Below are positions 1 through 10,749 of a DNA stretch of 64,000 nucleotides, in pieces. Within the stretch, counting starts at the first letter, position 1, and the number at the start of each line of letters is the position of its first letter. Origin of the DNA: Areca catechu (taxonomy: Eukaryota > Streptophyta > Magnoliopsida > Arecales > Arecaceae); the NCBI GenBank assembly GCA_021397845.1, contig CM038052.1:170182182-170246181 (forward strand), read 5' to 3'. The notes below the pieces were generated by a model, which had not been told where the DNA came from, made no database searches, and was given only the letters and a program-made list of their open reading frames with translations. The position numbers and the translations under genes are program-made.

Positions 1-319
1 CTGTATCCTATATCCTAATTTGAGAGTGAAATCAAGTTGGGTTGAGAGTGTTTCCCTGTAGGTTTTGGGGTGTTTCTGTGTGCATGTTTGCTGGAAATTG
101 GGACAACAGCGAGATCTTGTGAAGGGGGCACTGGACAGCCACTCAGAAGCTTGGACACAAGGGCGTGGCATAGGTTCTTGGAGCACAGAACCGCGTGGCA
201 CCAGCAGCAGCAGAAATTCCAGCACTTGAATACCTAAGTGCAGGAGGAAGGGCTGGCTAGGCCGGGCTTGCCTAGCGCCAGCACGCGAAAAATTCTGGGC
301 AAGGATTGACCATGTGACA
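1..319 (+). repeat. 5' LTR, 3' portion only
   Basis: This piece matches 5651-5959 base for base apart from scattered substitutions and one 10-bp indel. It ends in CA at 318-319, followed within a few bases by the primer-binding site. The U3 part and the start of the LTR are left of the window. Confidence 0.9.
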
Positions 320-322
320 GGC

Positions 323-341
323 TGGTATCAGAGCCAGGTTC
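323..341 (+). promoter_or_regulatory. Primer-binding site (initiator tRNA-Met type)
   Basis: The sequence TGGTATCAGAGCCAGGTTC lies three bases after the LTR end. TGGTATCAGAGC is the usual plant LTR-retrotransposon site complementary to the 3' end of initiator tRNA-Met. Confidence 0.85.
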
Positions 342-371
342 AAGGCCGGAGTTGCAGATTTCTGCACCAAG

Positions 372-1390
372 ATGATGCTAACCAAAGCCAAGGAGAGGAT
401 TCGGCGGCTAGAGGAGATAGTTGGTGATCCACCTGAAGGATACCCGGATTTGGTCGCATTGGGCATGGGGAACGCTGAGAGGGTGGCGAGCATCCAAGCC
501 ATGCTTGGTGATCTGCTCCGTGATGTGGAAGTCAAGTTGAACAACATGAAGATGGAGAGCTCGGGAGTGATTATGGTCCAGTAGGCGACTCTCAGGTCTA
601 TGGATGTTGAGATTAGACTGCTGAAACGAGCAGTAGTCCAACCTCACAATGAGGGCTCCGTGTCGAAGATCAAGGTCCTGGAGCCAAAACAATTCAATGG
701 CTACCCCGCAATGCCAAAGAATTGGAGAACTTCCTTTGGGACATGGAGCAGTACTTTCGGGCGGCGAAGATACCTGAAACGAAGCAAGTATCCATCACTA
801 GCATGTACCTCGTGGGCGATGCCAAACTGTGGTGGCGCACAAGGATGCAAGATGACCTTAGTGCCAACCGACTAGGCATCATCACGTGGGAGTCCTTGAA
901 GGAGTTGAAGGATCAGTTCCTGCCGTGCAACACGTCGTGGATGGCACGGGAGGCTCTTAAGAGATTGAGGCCTACTGGCTCAATCCGAGAGTATGTGAAG
1001 GAGTTCAGTTCTTTGATGATTGACATCAAGAACATGTCAGAGGAGGACAAGCTGTTCAACTTCACATCGGGACTGCAACCATGGGCACAAGTCGAGCTAT
1101 GGAGGCAAGGCGTGAAGGACCTACCTTCGGCCATGGCTGCTACCGAGGGTTTGGTGGATTTCCGGATGGCCGGTTCTTCCACTGCGGTGGACAAGAAGAA
1201 GCCTGCCGAAGTGAAGTGGAAGGACAAACCGAAGAAGTTCACAAAGGAGGACAACAACAAGGACCAAGGCCAAAGCAAGACCTCGTTCTAGCCGGGTTGT
1301 TTTATTTGCGGCGGTCCTCTTCATGCCAAGGTGTGCCCAAAGAAGGAGAAGGTCGCGGCAATCATCAGCGAAGAGGCAGTTGAGGAGGAT
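372..1390 (+). pseudogene. gag (broken), chromovirus
   Basis: Gag forms the particle around the RNA. The first ATG after the primer-binding site (372) opens a frame with a short coiled segment. It has a stop at 582-584 and continues in the same frame from about 600. Near 710 the frame shifts to the one used from 722, which carries the capsid-like segment (YLVGDAKLWWRTRM, then RLRPTGSIREYVKEF). A stop at 1289-1291 sits just before the zinc knuckle CFICGGPLHAKVC (C-X2-C-X4-H-X4-C), which lies at about 1297-1335 in the same frame. Three lesions therefore separate the start from the knuckle. The knuckle is intact. Confidence 0.85.
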
Positions 1391-1891
1391 GCTGGTCCCT
1401 CCCGTGTCAATCCGTTGCAACTGCTTAATGCAATTTTTGGACAGCGAGCAATAGATTTTGGTAATCTGTTGTACTGCACAGTGCAGATCAACAGGAAGGA
1501 GGTGAAGGCCATGTTGGACACGGGGGCTACAAACAACTTTGTGGCTCAAAGGGAAGCCAACAGGTTGGGACTGAACCTACTGGAGAGCAGCAGCACCATC
1601 AAGGCCGTGAACTCGGGTGCAACGCCGGTTTGCGGGGCTGCTGAAATCTCCTTGAGGCTGGGCAGTTGGCAGAGCCAATGCCATGTCATGGTGGTCCCTT
1701 TGGATGATTTCGACCTCATCCTGGGGATGGAGTTCTTTGTGAAGGCGAAGGTGATCCTGATGCCGCATTTGAAGGGCCTCGTAATCGGGGATGAGGGGAA
1801 TCCTTGTTTCATGAAGATAGACGGTGGAACTCTTAAGTGTGACCGGGAGAAAGGAGCAGCACTTTCAGCAAAGCAAGTGGATAAGGGCTGA
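1331..1891 (+). pseudogene. Aspartic protease domain, chromovirus
   Basis: This open stretch of 186 codons continues the gag frame after the zinc knuckle. The retropepsin active site LDTGATNNFV is at about 1513-1545, followed by the second strand segment DLILGMEFF. In the intact family the protease is released from a Gag-Pol polyprotein. Here the frame ends at 1889-1891 and the reverse transcriptase continues in another frame, so a frameshift separates them. Confidence 0.85.
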
Positions 1892-1906
1892 GGAAGGGGG
1901 AGACAA

Positions 1907-3300
1907 TGTACTTGATTGCGTTGGTGCAAATCAAACCTGACACCGTGATGGAAGTGCCGGATGAAGTAGCCACGGTTTTGGAGGAGTTTGCTGCAGTTAT
2001 GCCGGCATAATTGCCGTGGGAGCTGCCTCCAAGGAGGGCCATTGACCACAGAATTGAGCTGGAGCCCGATGCAAGACCCCCAGCCCGAGCACCTTACCGC
2101 ATGGCGCCAAGTGAGCTGGCGGAGCTGAGGCAACCTGATGACTTGCTGAATGCTGGACTGATTCAGCCATCCAAGGCTCCTTATGATGCTCTTGTCCTCT
2201 TTCAAAAGAAGCAAGATGGATCCATGCGGATGTGAGTGGATTACCGGGCATTGAACAAAGTGACGGTGAAGAACAAGTACCCGATTCCTCATGCGGCGAA
2301 CTTGTTCGATCGGTTATCAAAGGCTTCATACTTCACCAAGCTGGACTTGCGGTCGGGATATTGGCAAGTGAGAGTGACGGAGGGTGATGAAGCAAAGACC
2401 ACCTGTGTTACGAGGTATGGATCTTTTGAGTTCTTAGTGATGCATTTGGACTCACTAATGCCCCTGCTACTTTTTGCAACTTGATGAATGATGTGTTGTA
2501 TGAGTTCCTAGACAAGTTTGTTGTAGGCTATCTAGATGATATAGTTGTCTATAGTGAGTCTTTGCATGACCATGTTAATCACTTAAGTGTTTTCAAAGCT
2601 TAGAGAGTATAAGCTTTAGGTAAAGAAGGAAAAGTGTGAATTTTGTCGCCAGGAGGTGTTCTTCCTAGGGCATTGGGTCAGAAAGGGTGAAATTAGGATG
2701 GATGAATGGAAGGTTCAAGCCATTCTTGACTGGCATGTTCCTTCTAGAGTTACGAAGTTGAGATCATTTTTGGGTCTAACTATTACAGGAGGTTCATTGA
2801 AGGCTACTCCAAGAAGGCCAGTGTGTTGACTGACTTGCTGAAGAAGGATTAGAAGTGGGTATGGTCCGAGGCATGTGACAAAGCCTTCAACAAACTAAAG
2901 TTAGCTGTGTCATCCAAACCAGTGTTGAAGTTGCCATGTTTTGGTGAACCATTCGAGGTACACAGATGCTTCAGACAGGGCACTTGGTGGAGTCTTGGTG
3001 CAGGCTGATCACCCAGTGGCCTATGAGAGCAAGAAGCTGAAGGAGGTGGAGCAACGCTATTTTGCCCATAAGGAGATGGCGGCCGTGATTCATTGTCTTG
3101 ATGTGTGGAGGCATTATTTGTTGGGGACCCGTTTCACTGTGGTAATGGATAATGTGGCCAACATCTACTTCAAGACACAGAAAAAGCTCACCCCTAAGCA
3201 AGCTCGGTGGCAGGAGTTCTTAGCAGAGTTTGATTTTGTATGGGTGCACAGGCCTGGGAGGCAGAATCAGGTGGCAGATGCCCTGAGCAAGAAAGAAGTG
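1907..3300 (+). pseudogene. Reverse transcriptase and RNase H, chromovirus
   Basis: The reverse transcriptase is recognisable across several frames. It includes RAPYRMAPSELAELR, then VDYRALNKVTVKNKYPIP, then FTKLDLRSGYWQVRV, and the catalytic box YLDDIVVYS at about 2529. Stops lie at 2008-2010 and 2233-2235. Frameshifts lie near 2445 (in the PFGLTNAP region) and near 2595, and further stops follow around 2850. The RNase H starts near 2960 with YTDASDRALGGVLVQ and ends with HRPGRQNQVADALSKK. Both catalytic motifs survive, but the frame does not. Confidence 0.87.
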
Positions 3301-4849
3301 GAGGGTTATGTGGCTTCCCTAACAGCCATTCACACTACCTTTCTGGACCGGGTGAAGAGGCAAGCCAATGCAGATTCGGTGTACACTCACCTGAGGCAAC
3401 AAGTGTTGGATGGGTTGATTCGAAGGTATTGGGTCGAAGGCAACCTACTTTATGCCAAAAGAGGTCGATTATATGTTCCCAACGGTGGAGGACTCAAGCA
3501 GGAGTTGCTACAGGAGACTCATGACCCGCAGTGGGCAAGACATCCCGGAGTCAGGAGGACGTTTGCCTTGCTGAGCAGGAGTTACTATTGGCCCAAGATG
3601 GAGGATGATGTGGAGGCTTATATCAAGACCAGTGTGGTATGTCAACTGGACAAGACTGAGAGAAGAAGGCCAGCTGGATTGCTGCAGCCGCTGCCCATTC
3701 CAGAAAAACCGTGGGTGTCGATTTCTATGGATTTCATTATGGGGTTCCTAGTGTTGATGGGCTGAAGTCGGTGCTAGTTGCAGTGGACAGATTCTCTAAA
3801 TATGCTGTGTTCATAGCAGCACCTGATGTATGTCCAGCAGACAAGGCAACGGAGTTGTTTTTCCAGCATGTGGTGAAGCTCTTTGGGCTGCCCGGTGACA
3901 GTGAGCGACAGGGATCCTTGGTTTATGGGGAAGTTCTGGACATATCTCTTCAAGATGATGGGTTCTCAATTGAAGTTCTCCACATCTTATCATCCACAAA
4001 CTGATGGACAGACCAAGAGGATCAATGCACTCTTGGAGGAGTATTTGAGGCACTATGTGACTGCCAGTCAGAGGAATTGGGTTGAGTTGCTGGTTGTAGC
4101 GCAGTTTTGCTACAACCTGCACAAATCTTCTGCTACAGGATTGAGTCCAGCTGAACTATGTATGGGATTTCAGCCATTGACGCCCTTGGAGGTAGCTCAA
4201 TAGAGGGACCAGCGGTTGTCCTGCAGCCTACCGTTTTGCAAGGGACAAGACCGAGCTGATTGAAGGAGCTATGACTAGTCTTGCCAAGGCAACAAGACAT
4301 ATGAAGAAATATGCTGATATGAGCCAGCGTCGCTTGGAGTTCAACAGAGGTGACAAGGTGCTGCTGAAGCTAACCCCACAGATATGGAAGAAGGTCACTG
4401 ATCGCAGATATCACAAGGGCCTTATCCAGCGCTATGATGGTCCTTTTGTGGTCACATAGCAGGTGGGGAACGTGGCGTATCAGTTGGCCCTACCTGACAA
4501 GCTGAAAATCTACCCAAATTTCCGTGTAAGTTTCCTAAAGCCCTACTATGAAGATGCTGAACCTAGCAGGGCGCAGGGGAGGAGAGCACTTCCCGTTATC
4601 AGGAAAGAGTTTGACAAGGAGATAGAGAAGATTTTGGCTCACCGCATTTTAGGGGAGAGCAGGCTAAATCAAAGAACATATTTTCTTGTACAGTGGAAAG
4701 GAGAGAGTGAGGCGGATGCTACTTGGAAGCAAGGGGCTGCATTGTGGCAGTTCGAAGATCAGGTTCAACAATACTTCGCGGGTGACACGACGAGGACGTC
4801 GTCGATTTCAAGTGCGGGGGGTTTGTTAGGACCCCAACGCTTGGCATAG
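3301..4849 (+). pseudogene. Integrase with C-terminal chromodomain
   Basis: The N-terminal zinc finger has its two histidines (in ETHDPQWARHPG), but its first cysteine is replaced (SVVCQLDK instead of CxxC). The catalytic core shows the first aspartate in SMDFI (about 3730) and the second in VSDRDPWF (about 3906). At the third position the usual glutamate of GQTERxN is lysine (GQTKRIN, about 4010). A frameshift follows SMDFI, and stops are at 4201-4203 and 4457-4459. The chromodomain lies at about 4630-4770 (TYFLVQWKGESEADATW). In this family it directs integration to particular chromatin. The replaced active-site residue makes this copy doubly inactive. Confidence 0.87.
4807..4823 (+). promoter_or_regulatory. 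Polypurine tract
   Basis: The stretch AGTGCGGGGGGTT ends directly before the 3' LTR start TGTTAGGACCCC. This is the expected place for plus-strand priming. The tract is interrupted by a few pyrimidines. Confidence 0.65.
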
Positions 4850-4949
4850 GCGGATGCCGGGCATGGCGGTTTGGCCGAGCAGTGCCAAACCAAGGCAGGA
4901 CGTGCAAGCGCATGTCCTTGGTGCGCTGGGATGTGCACATCCAGTGCAG

Positions 4950-5085
4950 CGGAGGCCGGGCCGAGCGCGCGCGAGGCAAGTGCGCGCAGTGCAGCGGAGG
5001 CCGGGTCGGGCGCGCGCGATGCAAGTGCGCGCAATGCAACGGAGGCCGGGCCGGGCACGCGTGGGGCAGGTGCGCGTAGCGCGGC
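4950..5085 (+). repeat. GC-rich tandem repeat, about 45-bp unit, 3 copies
   Basis: Three near-identical units each contain GCGGAGGCCGGG and a run of alternating CG (gcgcgcgc). They lie in the U3 part of the LTR. Open frames on both strands here are composition artefacts, not genes. Confidence 0.85.
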
Positions 5086-5141
5086 AAGGGCCGAGCGGGC
5101 GCGTGCGGGGCGAGCACGCGACACAGCAGGCCAAGCCAACA

Positions 5142-5375
5142 TTTGGACTCGGGTTTCTGGTGGTTTCCAGGAGTTTGGACTCAGGTTTGTTGCCAGCAGT
5201 TTGGACTCGGGTTTCTGGTGGTTTCTAGGAGTTTGAACTCGGGTTTGTTACCAGCAGTTTGGACTCGGGTTTCTGGTGGTTTTCAGGAGTTTGGACTCGG
5301 GTTTGTTACCAGCAGTTTGGACTCGGGTTTCTGGTGGTTGCCAGGAGTTTAGACTCGGATCCTTAGGCTTCCAGC
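5142..5375 (+). repeat. 58-bp tandem repeat in LTR, about 4 copies
   Basis: The units begin with TTTGGACTCGGG at 5142, 5200, 5258 and 5316, an exact 58-bp spacing; the last copy is diverged and incomplete. Each unit contains two related half-units that both start TTTGGACTC. Confidence 0.9.
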
Positions 5376-5959
5376 AGTTTGGGCGGTTGCTGCTGGAAGG
5401 ATGCTGCAGGGAGTTGTGCTAGTTCATGGGCAGCAGGACATGGGAAGTTGCTGGTTGGTTTCCAGCAACTGCTAGGCGGTTGGGCCTATCAACCGCAAGG
5501 GAGAAGTGGGGTTGGGACCCTGCTGGGTGGCAAGAAGAACAAGGAGAGCTTTTGGGAGGAAGTTAGAGGCAGTGAGAGGGAAGCTTGCTGTTGATGTTCT
5601 AAGCTTGCTGTTGTTGTAAACCTGCTGTAACCTGAGAGGGATCTCAGGGACTGTATCCTGTATCCTAATTTGAGAGTGAAATCAAGTTGGGTTAGGGGTG
5701 TTTCCCTGTAGGTTTTGGGGTGTTTCTATGTGCATGTTTGCTGGAAATTAGGACAGCAGCGAGATCTTGTGAAAGGGGCCACTCAGAAGCTTGGACACAA
5801 GGGCGTGGCGCAGGTTCTTGGAGCACAGAACCGCGCGGCACCAGCAGCAGCAGAAATTCCAGCACTTGGATGCCTAAGTGCAGGAGGAAGGGCTGGCTAG
5901 GCAGCGCTTGCCTAGCACCGGCACGCGAAAAATTCTGGGCAAGGATTGACCGCACGACA

Positions 5960-6744
5960 CCTACAACGGGACCACGGACCCCCTCGACCACCTTGAGAGT
6001 TATAAGGCTCTCATGCAGGTCTAAAAGGCGACTAACACCCTCCTCTGTGTTGCCTTCCTAGCTACGCTCTACAAGGCAGTCCGAGTTTGGTGCTCCCGCC
6101 TCGAGCCAAGGAGCATTGACTCCTATGAGCACTGGAAAAAAAGTTTGTGGCGCACTTCGACGCTTGCCAGAAGGTGCCACGTGAGGCTGATAACCTCTTT
6201 TCCAACTGACAGCAGGACCATGAGCCTCTTCAGGATTGTGTTCCGGTTCAAGGTAGCTACCATAGAGATCTACAATCTTGATTAGCCCATCGCCATGTTG
6301 GCACTAAAGAGAGGGCTCGGGTCCTCTCCCTTCACCTACTCCCTCGACAAGAAGTCCCCGAAGTCCTATTCAGAGCTCCTCCTCCATGTCCACAAGTACA
6401 TCCGTGCAAAGGAGGTCAATCGTACCAGAAGGGAGTTGGATGGGAGGCCCCTGAAAAGGCAAGCCCAAGGAAAAGCGGGTGACCCGTCTGTGCCCAAGGC
6501 CACCTTGACCCCTCGAACGGGCCCCAAGCCAAGGGATGGTCCTGTTAAGGATGAAAAGTACACACCTCTCCTCATCCCAAGAGCTAAGATCCTAATAGAG
6601 ATCGAGGACAAGCGCTACCTGCATAACCCTCCCCCACTAAAGCCATCCAGTGGACGCGACAAGTCCTGGTACTGTCAGTTCCACTATGACCATGGCCATG
6701 ATACCAAGAAATGCCACCACCTGAAGAGGGAATCGAGGACCTGA
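5960..6744 (+). pseudogene. gag (3' fragment), Tat-like
   Basis: The fragment begins inside gag, with a motif close to that of the element at 60541 (YNGTTDPLDHLES here, YDGTTDLLDHLES there). Several frames are used up to 6290. From 6295 a clean frame gives ALKRGLGSSPFTYSL and then the knuckle CQFHYDHGHDTKKC (about 6670-6712). The gag start is missing because the chromovirus lies just upstream. Stops and frameshifts occur near 6020, 6200 and 6285. Confidence 0.82.
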
Positions 6745-6896
6745 TTAGGCGAGGCTACCTCGGGAAGTTCATGGAAGGAAGGGCTCCGCCCAGGATCCAA
6801 GGTGGCGAGACCCAACATCTCACCCTCGATAACTAGCCCATGAAGAAGCTGGTGGAGATGATCTCCTGGGAAGCAGGATAGGGGCCAAAGAGAGCA

Positions 6897-7700
6897 AGGG
6901 GGAGGGAGAAGACTGATGTACTTCCCTGCATGGGAGAAGAGCTAGCTGGGATGGATAACCCAAATAATGATATTGTTGTTATGGAAATGACAATAGCTAA
7001 ACATCCTGTAAAGCGAAAAATGGTTGATAGTGGAAGCTCCACCGACATCCTTTTTTATGATACCTTTGCAAGGATGAACTTGTCTCCTGATCTAATAAAG
7101 CTGGTGTTCACGCCCCTTGTCGGCTTCACTGGAAATTCTGTTGGAGTGGAGGGAGAGATTACCCTCTCGGTCACTGTCGGGAAGCCTTCCCGGCAAAGTA
7201 CCATAATGGCGACCTTCACCGTCGTAAGGCTCCCCTCGGTCTACAACATAATCCTGGAGCATCCCAGGCTTAACTTGATGGACTTAACCATTTCAACCAA
7301 GCGGTTCCTCATCCAGTTCCTGACTCCATATGGGGTCGGAGAGATGAGAGGGTCCCGACAGCCGGTCCCATATTGCATGCAAACCATCCCCGGAGCTCGA
7401 GGGACCAAGGAGGGCCCCGCGATCGATGAGTTGTACCCGAAGGAGCTGGAGCCAAAGGGAGGGCCGATGGAGAGCCTGCTATCGCACCCCCTCGATATAG
7501 ATCCCCCAAAGATGGTGCAAGTAGAGCTCTCCTGGCTGAATAAGAGGACTCGCCTAATGAGCTTCTTGCGGGCGAATGTCGACGTCTTTGCCTGGACCAT
7601 GACAGATATGCCCGGGATTCCTCCCGAGGTAATCATCCACAAGCTGAACATCAACCCCGATTGCCGTCCAGTCCGACAGAAGAAGAGCTTCGCCCGGTGA
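6897..7700 (+). pseudogene. Protease, with the linker to reverse transcriptase, Tat-like
   Basis: An open stretch from 6930 carries the retropepsin site MVDSGSSTDILF (about 7021-7056) and NIILEHPRLN, a changed form of the flap-end motif. It continues into the segment before reverse transcriptase (MPGIPPEVIIHKLNINPD). The frame stops at 7698-7700 and the polymerase continues in another frame. Between 6744 and 6897 the linker from gag is broken by stops. Confidence 0.83.
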
Positions 7701-8880
7701 GGCAAAGGGCGATAAATGAGAAAGTTGGAAAGTTCCTTGCTGCAGGCTTCATTTGGGAGGTGCAGTACTCCAGCTGGCTGGCAAATGTTGTCATGGTCAA
7801 GAAGACCAGTGAGAAGTGGCAAATCTATGTGGACTACACTGATCTCAACCGAACATGCCCAAAGGATAACTTCCTACTGTCCAAGATCGACCAGCTTGTG
7901 GATGTAACCTCGGGGCACAGGCTGCTCAGCTTCATGGACATATTCTCTGGGTATTATCAGATTCGCATGCACCTAGAGGACGAGGAGCACACGGCATTCG
8001 GGACTGACAATGGGACATTCTGTTACAAGGTGATGCCATTCGGCCTTAAGAATGCCGGGACGACGTACCAGTGCCTAGTCAACAAGGTCTTCAAGGACCA
8101 GATAGGCTGTAACATGCAGGTCTACATGGATGACATGCTCGTTATGAGCGGTCAGGAGTCGAACCGCCTCGCTGACCTAGCGAAGGCTTTCAACATCTCC
8201 ATCTCCACCGGATGAAGCTGAACCCGACCAAGTGCACGTTCGATGTCGCGGTGGGAAAGTTCCTGGGTTTCATGGTCATCCAGCGAAGGATCGAGGCCAA
8301 CCCCTAGAAGATCTGGACGATCATAGATGAGGCATCCCACATCCAAGGAGTCCAGCACTTGACCGGTCGCGTCGCTGCCCTCAGCTGGCTCATCTCGCGC
8401 TCCGTCGAGTGATGCCATCCATTTTTCAAGATGCTACGCAAGATGCATGACTTGGCCTGGACGAAGAAATGCCAGGAGACGTTTGAGGGGATAAAGAAGC
8501 TCCTCGCCTCCCCCGTTGCTGCCTAGACTAGAGGTCGGAGAGGAGCTCCTCCTGTACCTAGCGATCGCTTTGGAAGCAATCAGCTTAGTGCTAGTCTACA
8601 CCGACAAGGATGGTCATCAAAGGCAGGTCTACTACACCAACAAGCTACTCTGTGACACGAAAACCAGGTATACTCGATCTGAAAAAATTATTTTTATACT
8701 TATTATATCTGTTCAGCATCTTAGGCCTTACTTCCAAGCTCATCCAATTGCGGTCCTCACTAACCAACCTTTGAGGGTCATCCTAAGTCGCTCGGATACC
8801 TCGGGGTGCTTAGCCAAGTGGACGGTGAAGCTTAGCGAGTTTGACATCTCCGACTGTCCGAGGCCATCACAGAAAGCCTA
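7661..8880 (+). pseudogene. Reverse transcriptase and first RNase H, Tat-like
   Basis: The open stretch 7661-8215 contains GFIWEVQYSSWLANVVMV, the palm motif FSGYYQIRM, MPFGLKNAGTTYQ and the catalytic box YMDDMLVMS (about 8123). A frameshift near 8205 and stops up to 8520 break the thumb and connection. From 8516 the first RNase H is readable but degraded: VYTDKDGHQRQVYYTNKLL, where a catalytic aspartate and glutamate would be expected, then RYTRSEK. The polymerase active site itself is unchanged. Confidence 0.85.
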
Positions 8881-8899
8881 GGTCCTGGACGATTTCCTA

Positions 8900-9454
8900 G
8901 TGAAATGCACCTGGACAGGCGAGGGCCCGGATGAGTCCCCCACAGAACACAAGCAGGGCCCAGCAACAGAAGAAATGACATGGATCCTCCACGTTGACGA
9001 TGCATCCAACTCTGGAGAGAGTGGAGCCGGACTCATCCTTGCCAACTCCAACGGGGTGGTCGCCAAGTACGCGCTGTGTTTCCTCTTCAAGGCCACGAAC
9101 AACCAGGCCGAATATGAAATGCTCCTCGCGGGGTTGAAGGTCTCCTGCAAGCTGGGCATCGCTAGCCTGAAGGTCTTCACAGACTCGCAACTCGTGACGG
9201 GCCAAGTCTCCAATGAGTACGAAGCCCGAGACCCCATGATGGCGAGGTACCTAGACCGGGTACGTTCGTATACGATGAGCTTTCGGCATTTTGGCATCTT
9301 CCACATTTCCCGTGGAGAGTGCCCATGCGGACGCCCTTTCCAGGCTGGCTACCTTGCCGGACACGTCGCTGGGTGCACCTTCATTGAATACCTGGAGGTC
9401 CCCAGCTTCGCATGGGCGAGGTTCAGCAGGTCGCCCCTGAGGCAAGCTGGATGA
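8900..9454 (+). pseudogene. Second RNase H domain, Tat-like
   Basis: This is a second RNase H fold: WILHVDDASN, NNQAEYEMLLAGLKV and VFTDSQLVTGQVSNEYEARD give the D, E, D series of the active site. A second RNase H behind the first marks the Tat lineage. The open stretch is 184 codons. It shifts frame near 9310, shortly after FRHFGIFHISR. Confidence 0.85.
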
Positions 9455-10680
9455 ATCCTTACAACAGGTACATAACTGACGGTACGCTACCCGAAGATCA
9501 CACGAAAGCCGGCCTCCTAAAGCGAAAGGCCGCTCGCTTCGTGCTGATGGACGGGCAGCTCTATCAAAGGTCCTACTCCTACCCATTGTTGAAATGCCTG
9601 AACCTTTGGAGGTGGCATACGTTCTCCAACAGATACACAAAGGTATCTGTGGGAACCACGTGGGGGGCAAGACACTGGCTTATAAAGCCCTTCGATAGGG
9701 CTACTACTAGGAGACCATACGGGAAGACGCTGCTGAGTTCGTGCAGAAGTATGATCACTGCCAGCGGCATGCCCACATCCAATGCCAACCAACCGCTCCG
9801 CTGTCTCCGCTCTCCTCTCCCTAGCCATTCGTCCAGTGGGAAATGGACATCCTGGGGCCATTTCCCCCAGCATCTGGCTAGCAGAGATATTTGATTGTCG
9901 CCATTGACTACTTCACCAAGTGGGTGGAGGTCGAGCCCTTGGCCCAGATCACCGAGGGTAAGGCAAGGTCGTTCCTCTGGAAGTTGATCATCTGCCGCTT
10001 CAGGCTTCCCCATACCATCATCACGGACAATGGGTGGTAGTTTGATAACCAGGCGTTCGAGAAATTCTGCGCCGACTTGAACATCTGTCATTGCTTCACG
10101 TCAGAAGCTCACTCACAGACCAATGAAGAAGCCGAGGTAACGAACCGGACCATCCTCTGAGGGCTCCGCACTAGGTTGGATGAGGCAAAGGGCCGCTGAG
10201 CCAAAAAGCTACCCGGTGTGCTATGGGCCTACCACACGATACCCCAGACGATAACGAGTGAGACGCTATTCAACCTAGTCTTCGGCACAGAGGCCGTGAT
10301 CCCGGTCGAGGTGGGCCTTCCCACACTGCGGGTGCAACAATACGATGAAGCGAGCAATCCTGCATGCCTTCTCCTCAACCTCAACCTGCTAGACGAGACG
10401 AGGGACAAGGCACATCTCCGCATGGCGGCGTGCCGGCAGTGAGTTGCCCGTTATTACAATTCTTGTGTGAAGCCCAAAGCTTTCCACCCGGGTGACCTCG
10501 TCCTAAGATGTGTGAAAGTTTCCCAACCAGGCCAATGCGGCAAGCCGTCCCCGAACTGGGAAGGCCCCTACAAGGTGATCAAAACCTTGTCTCAAGGAGT
10601 CTACCGAATAGCCGAACTAGATGGTGCCTAGTTTCCTCGGACATGGAACGTTGCAAACCTGAGGATGTACTACCAGTAAT
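9412..10680 (+). pseudogene. Integrase, Tat-like
   Basis: The integrase is spread over several frames. The zinc finger has lost its first cysteine (KYDHCQRHA). The core has VQWEMDILGPFPPASG (about 9830), IDYFTKWVEVEPL (about 9905), IITDNGW (about 10018) and a third acidic residue in EAEVTNRTIL. It ends with PRTWNVANLRMYYQ just before 10680, typical of the Tat C-terminus. Stops at 10038-10040, 10158-10160, 10198-10200 and 10441-10443 interrupt it. There is no chromodomain. Confidence 0.83.
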
Positions 10681-10749
10681 GTAAGCCCTCCACTCAGGAA
10701 TAAAATGAAATGCCCCTTTAGTGGCATGGTTCGTCTTTATCTCTCCAAA

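Larger units (their letters stand above)
1..5959 (+). mobile_element. Chromodomain Ty3/gypsy LTR retrotransposon (5' LTR cut by window edge)
   Basis: The element has a partial 5' LTR (1-319), a primer-binding site, gag, protease, reverse transcriptase, RNase H, integrase, a C-terminal chromodomain, a purine tract and a full 3' LTR (4824-5959). This gene order and the chromodomain define a chromovirus; I do not assign the clade. All coding parts carry stops or frameshifts, so the copy cannot act on its own. By eye the 319-bp 5' LTR piece and its match (5651-5959) differ at about 20 positions, mostly transitions, plus one 10-bp indel, so the insertion is not recent. Directly after the 3' LTR, at 5960, the sequence becomes the gag gene of another gypsy element, so this element appears nested inside it. 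The left target duplication lies outside the window. Confidence 0.9.
4824..5959 (+). repeat. 3' LTR of the chromovirus, 1136 bp
   Basis: It starts TGTTAGG after the purine tract and ends GACA at 5959. It holds two tandem arrays: a GC-rich array of about 45-bp units (4950-5085) and a 58-bp array (5142-5375). The R/U5 part, from 5651, matches the sequence at the left edge of the window. The chromodomain frame runs a few codons into the LTR. Confidence 0.88.

Noticed and set aside
1546..2292. 248-codon open frame on the minus strand
   Set aside because: It lies exactly opposite the chromovirus protease and reverse transcriptase and shows no domain of its own.
4719..5236. Several open frames of 100-130 codons on both strands in the chromovirus LTR
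   Set aside because: They are translations of GC-rich tandem repeats (Ala/Arg/Pro runs) that contain no stops by composition.
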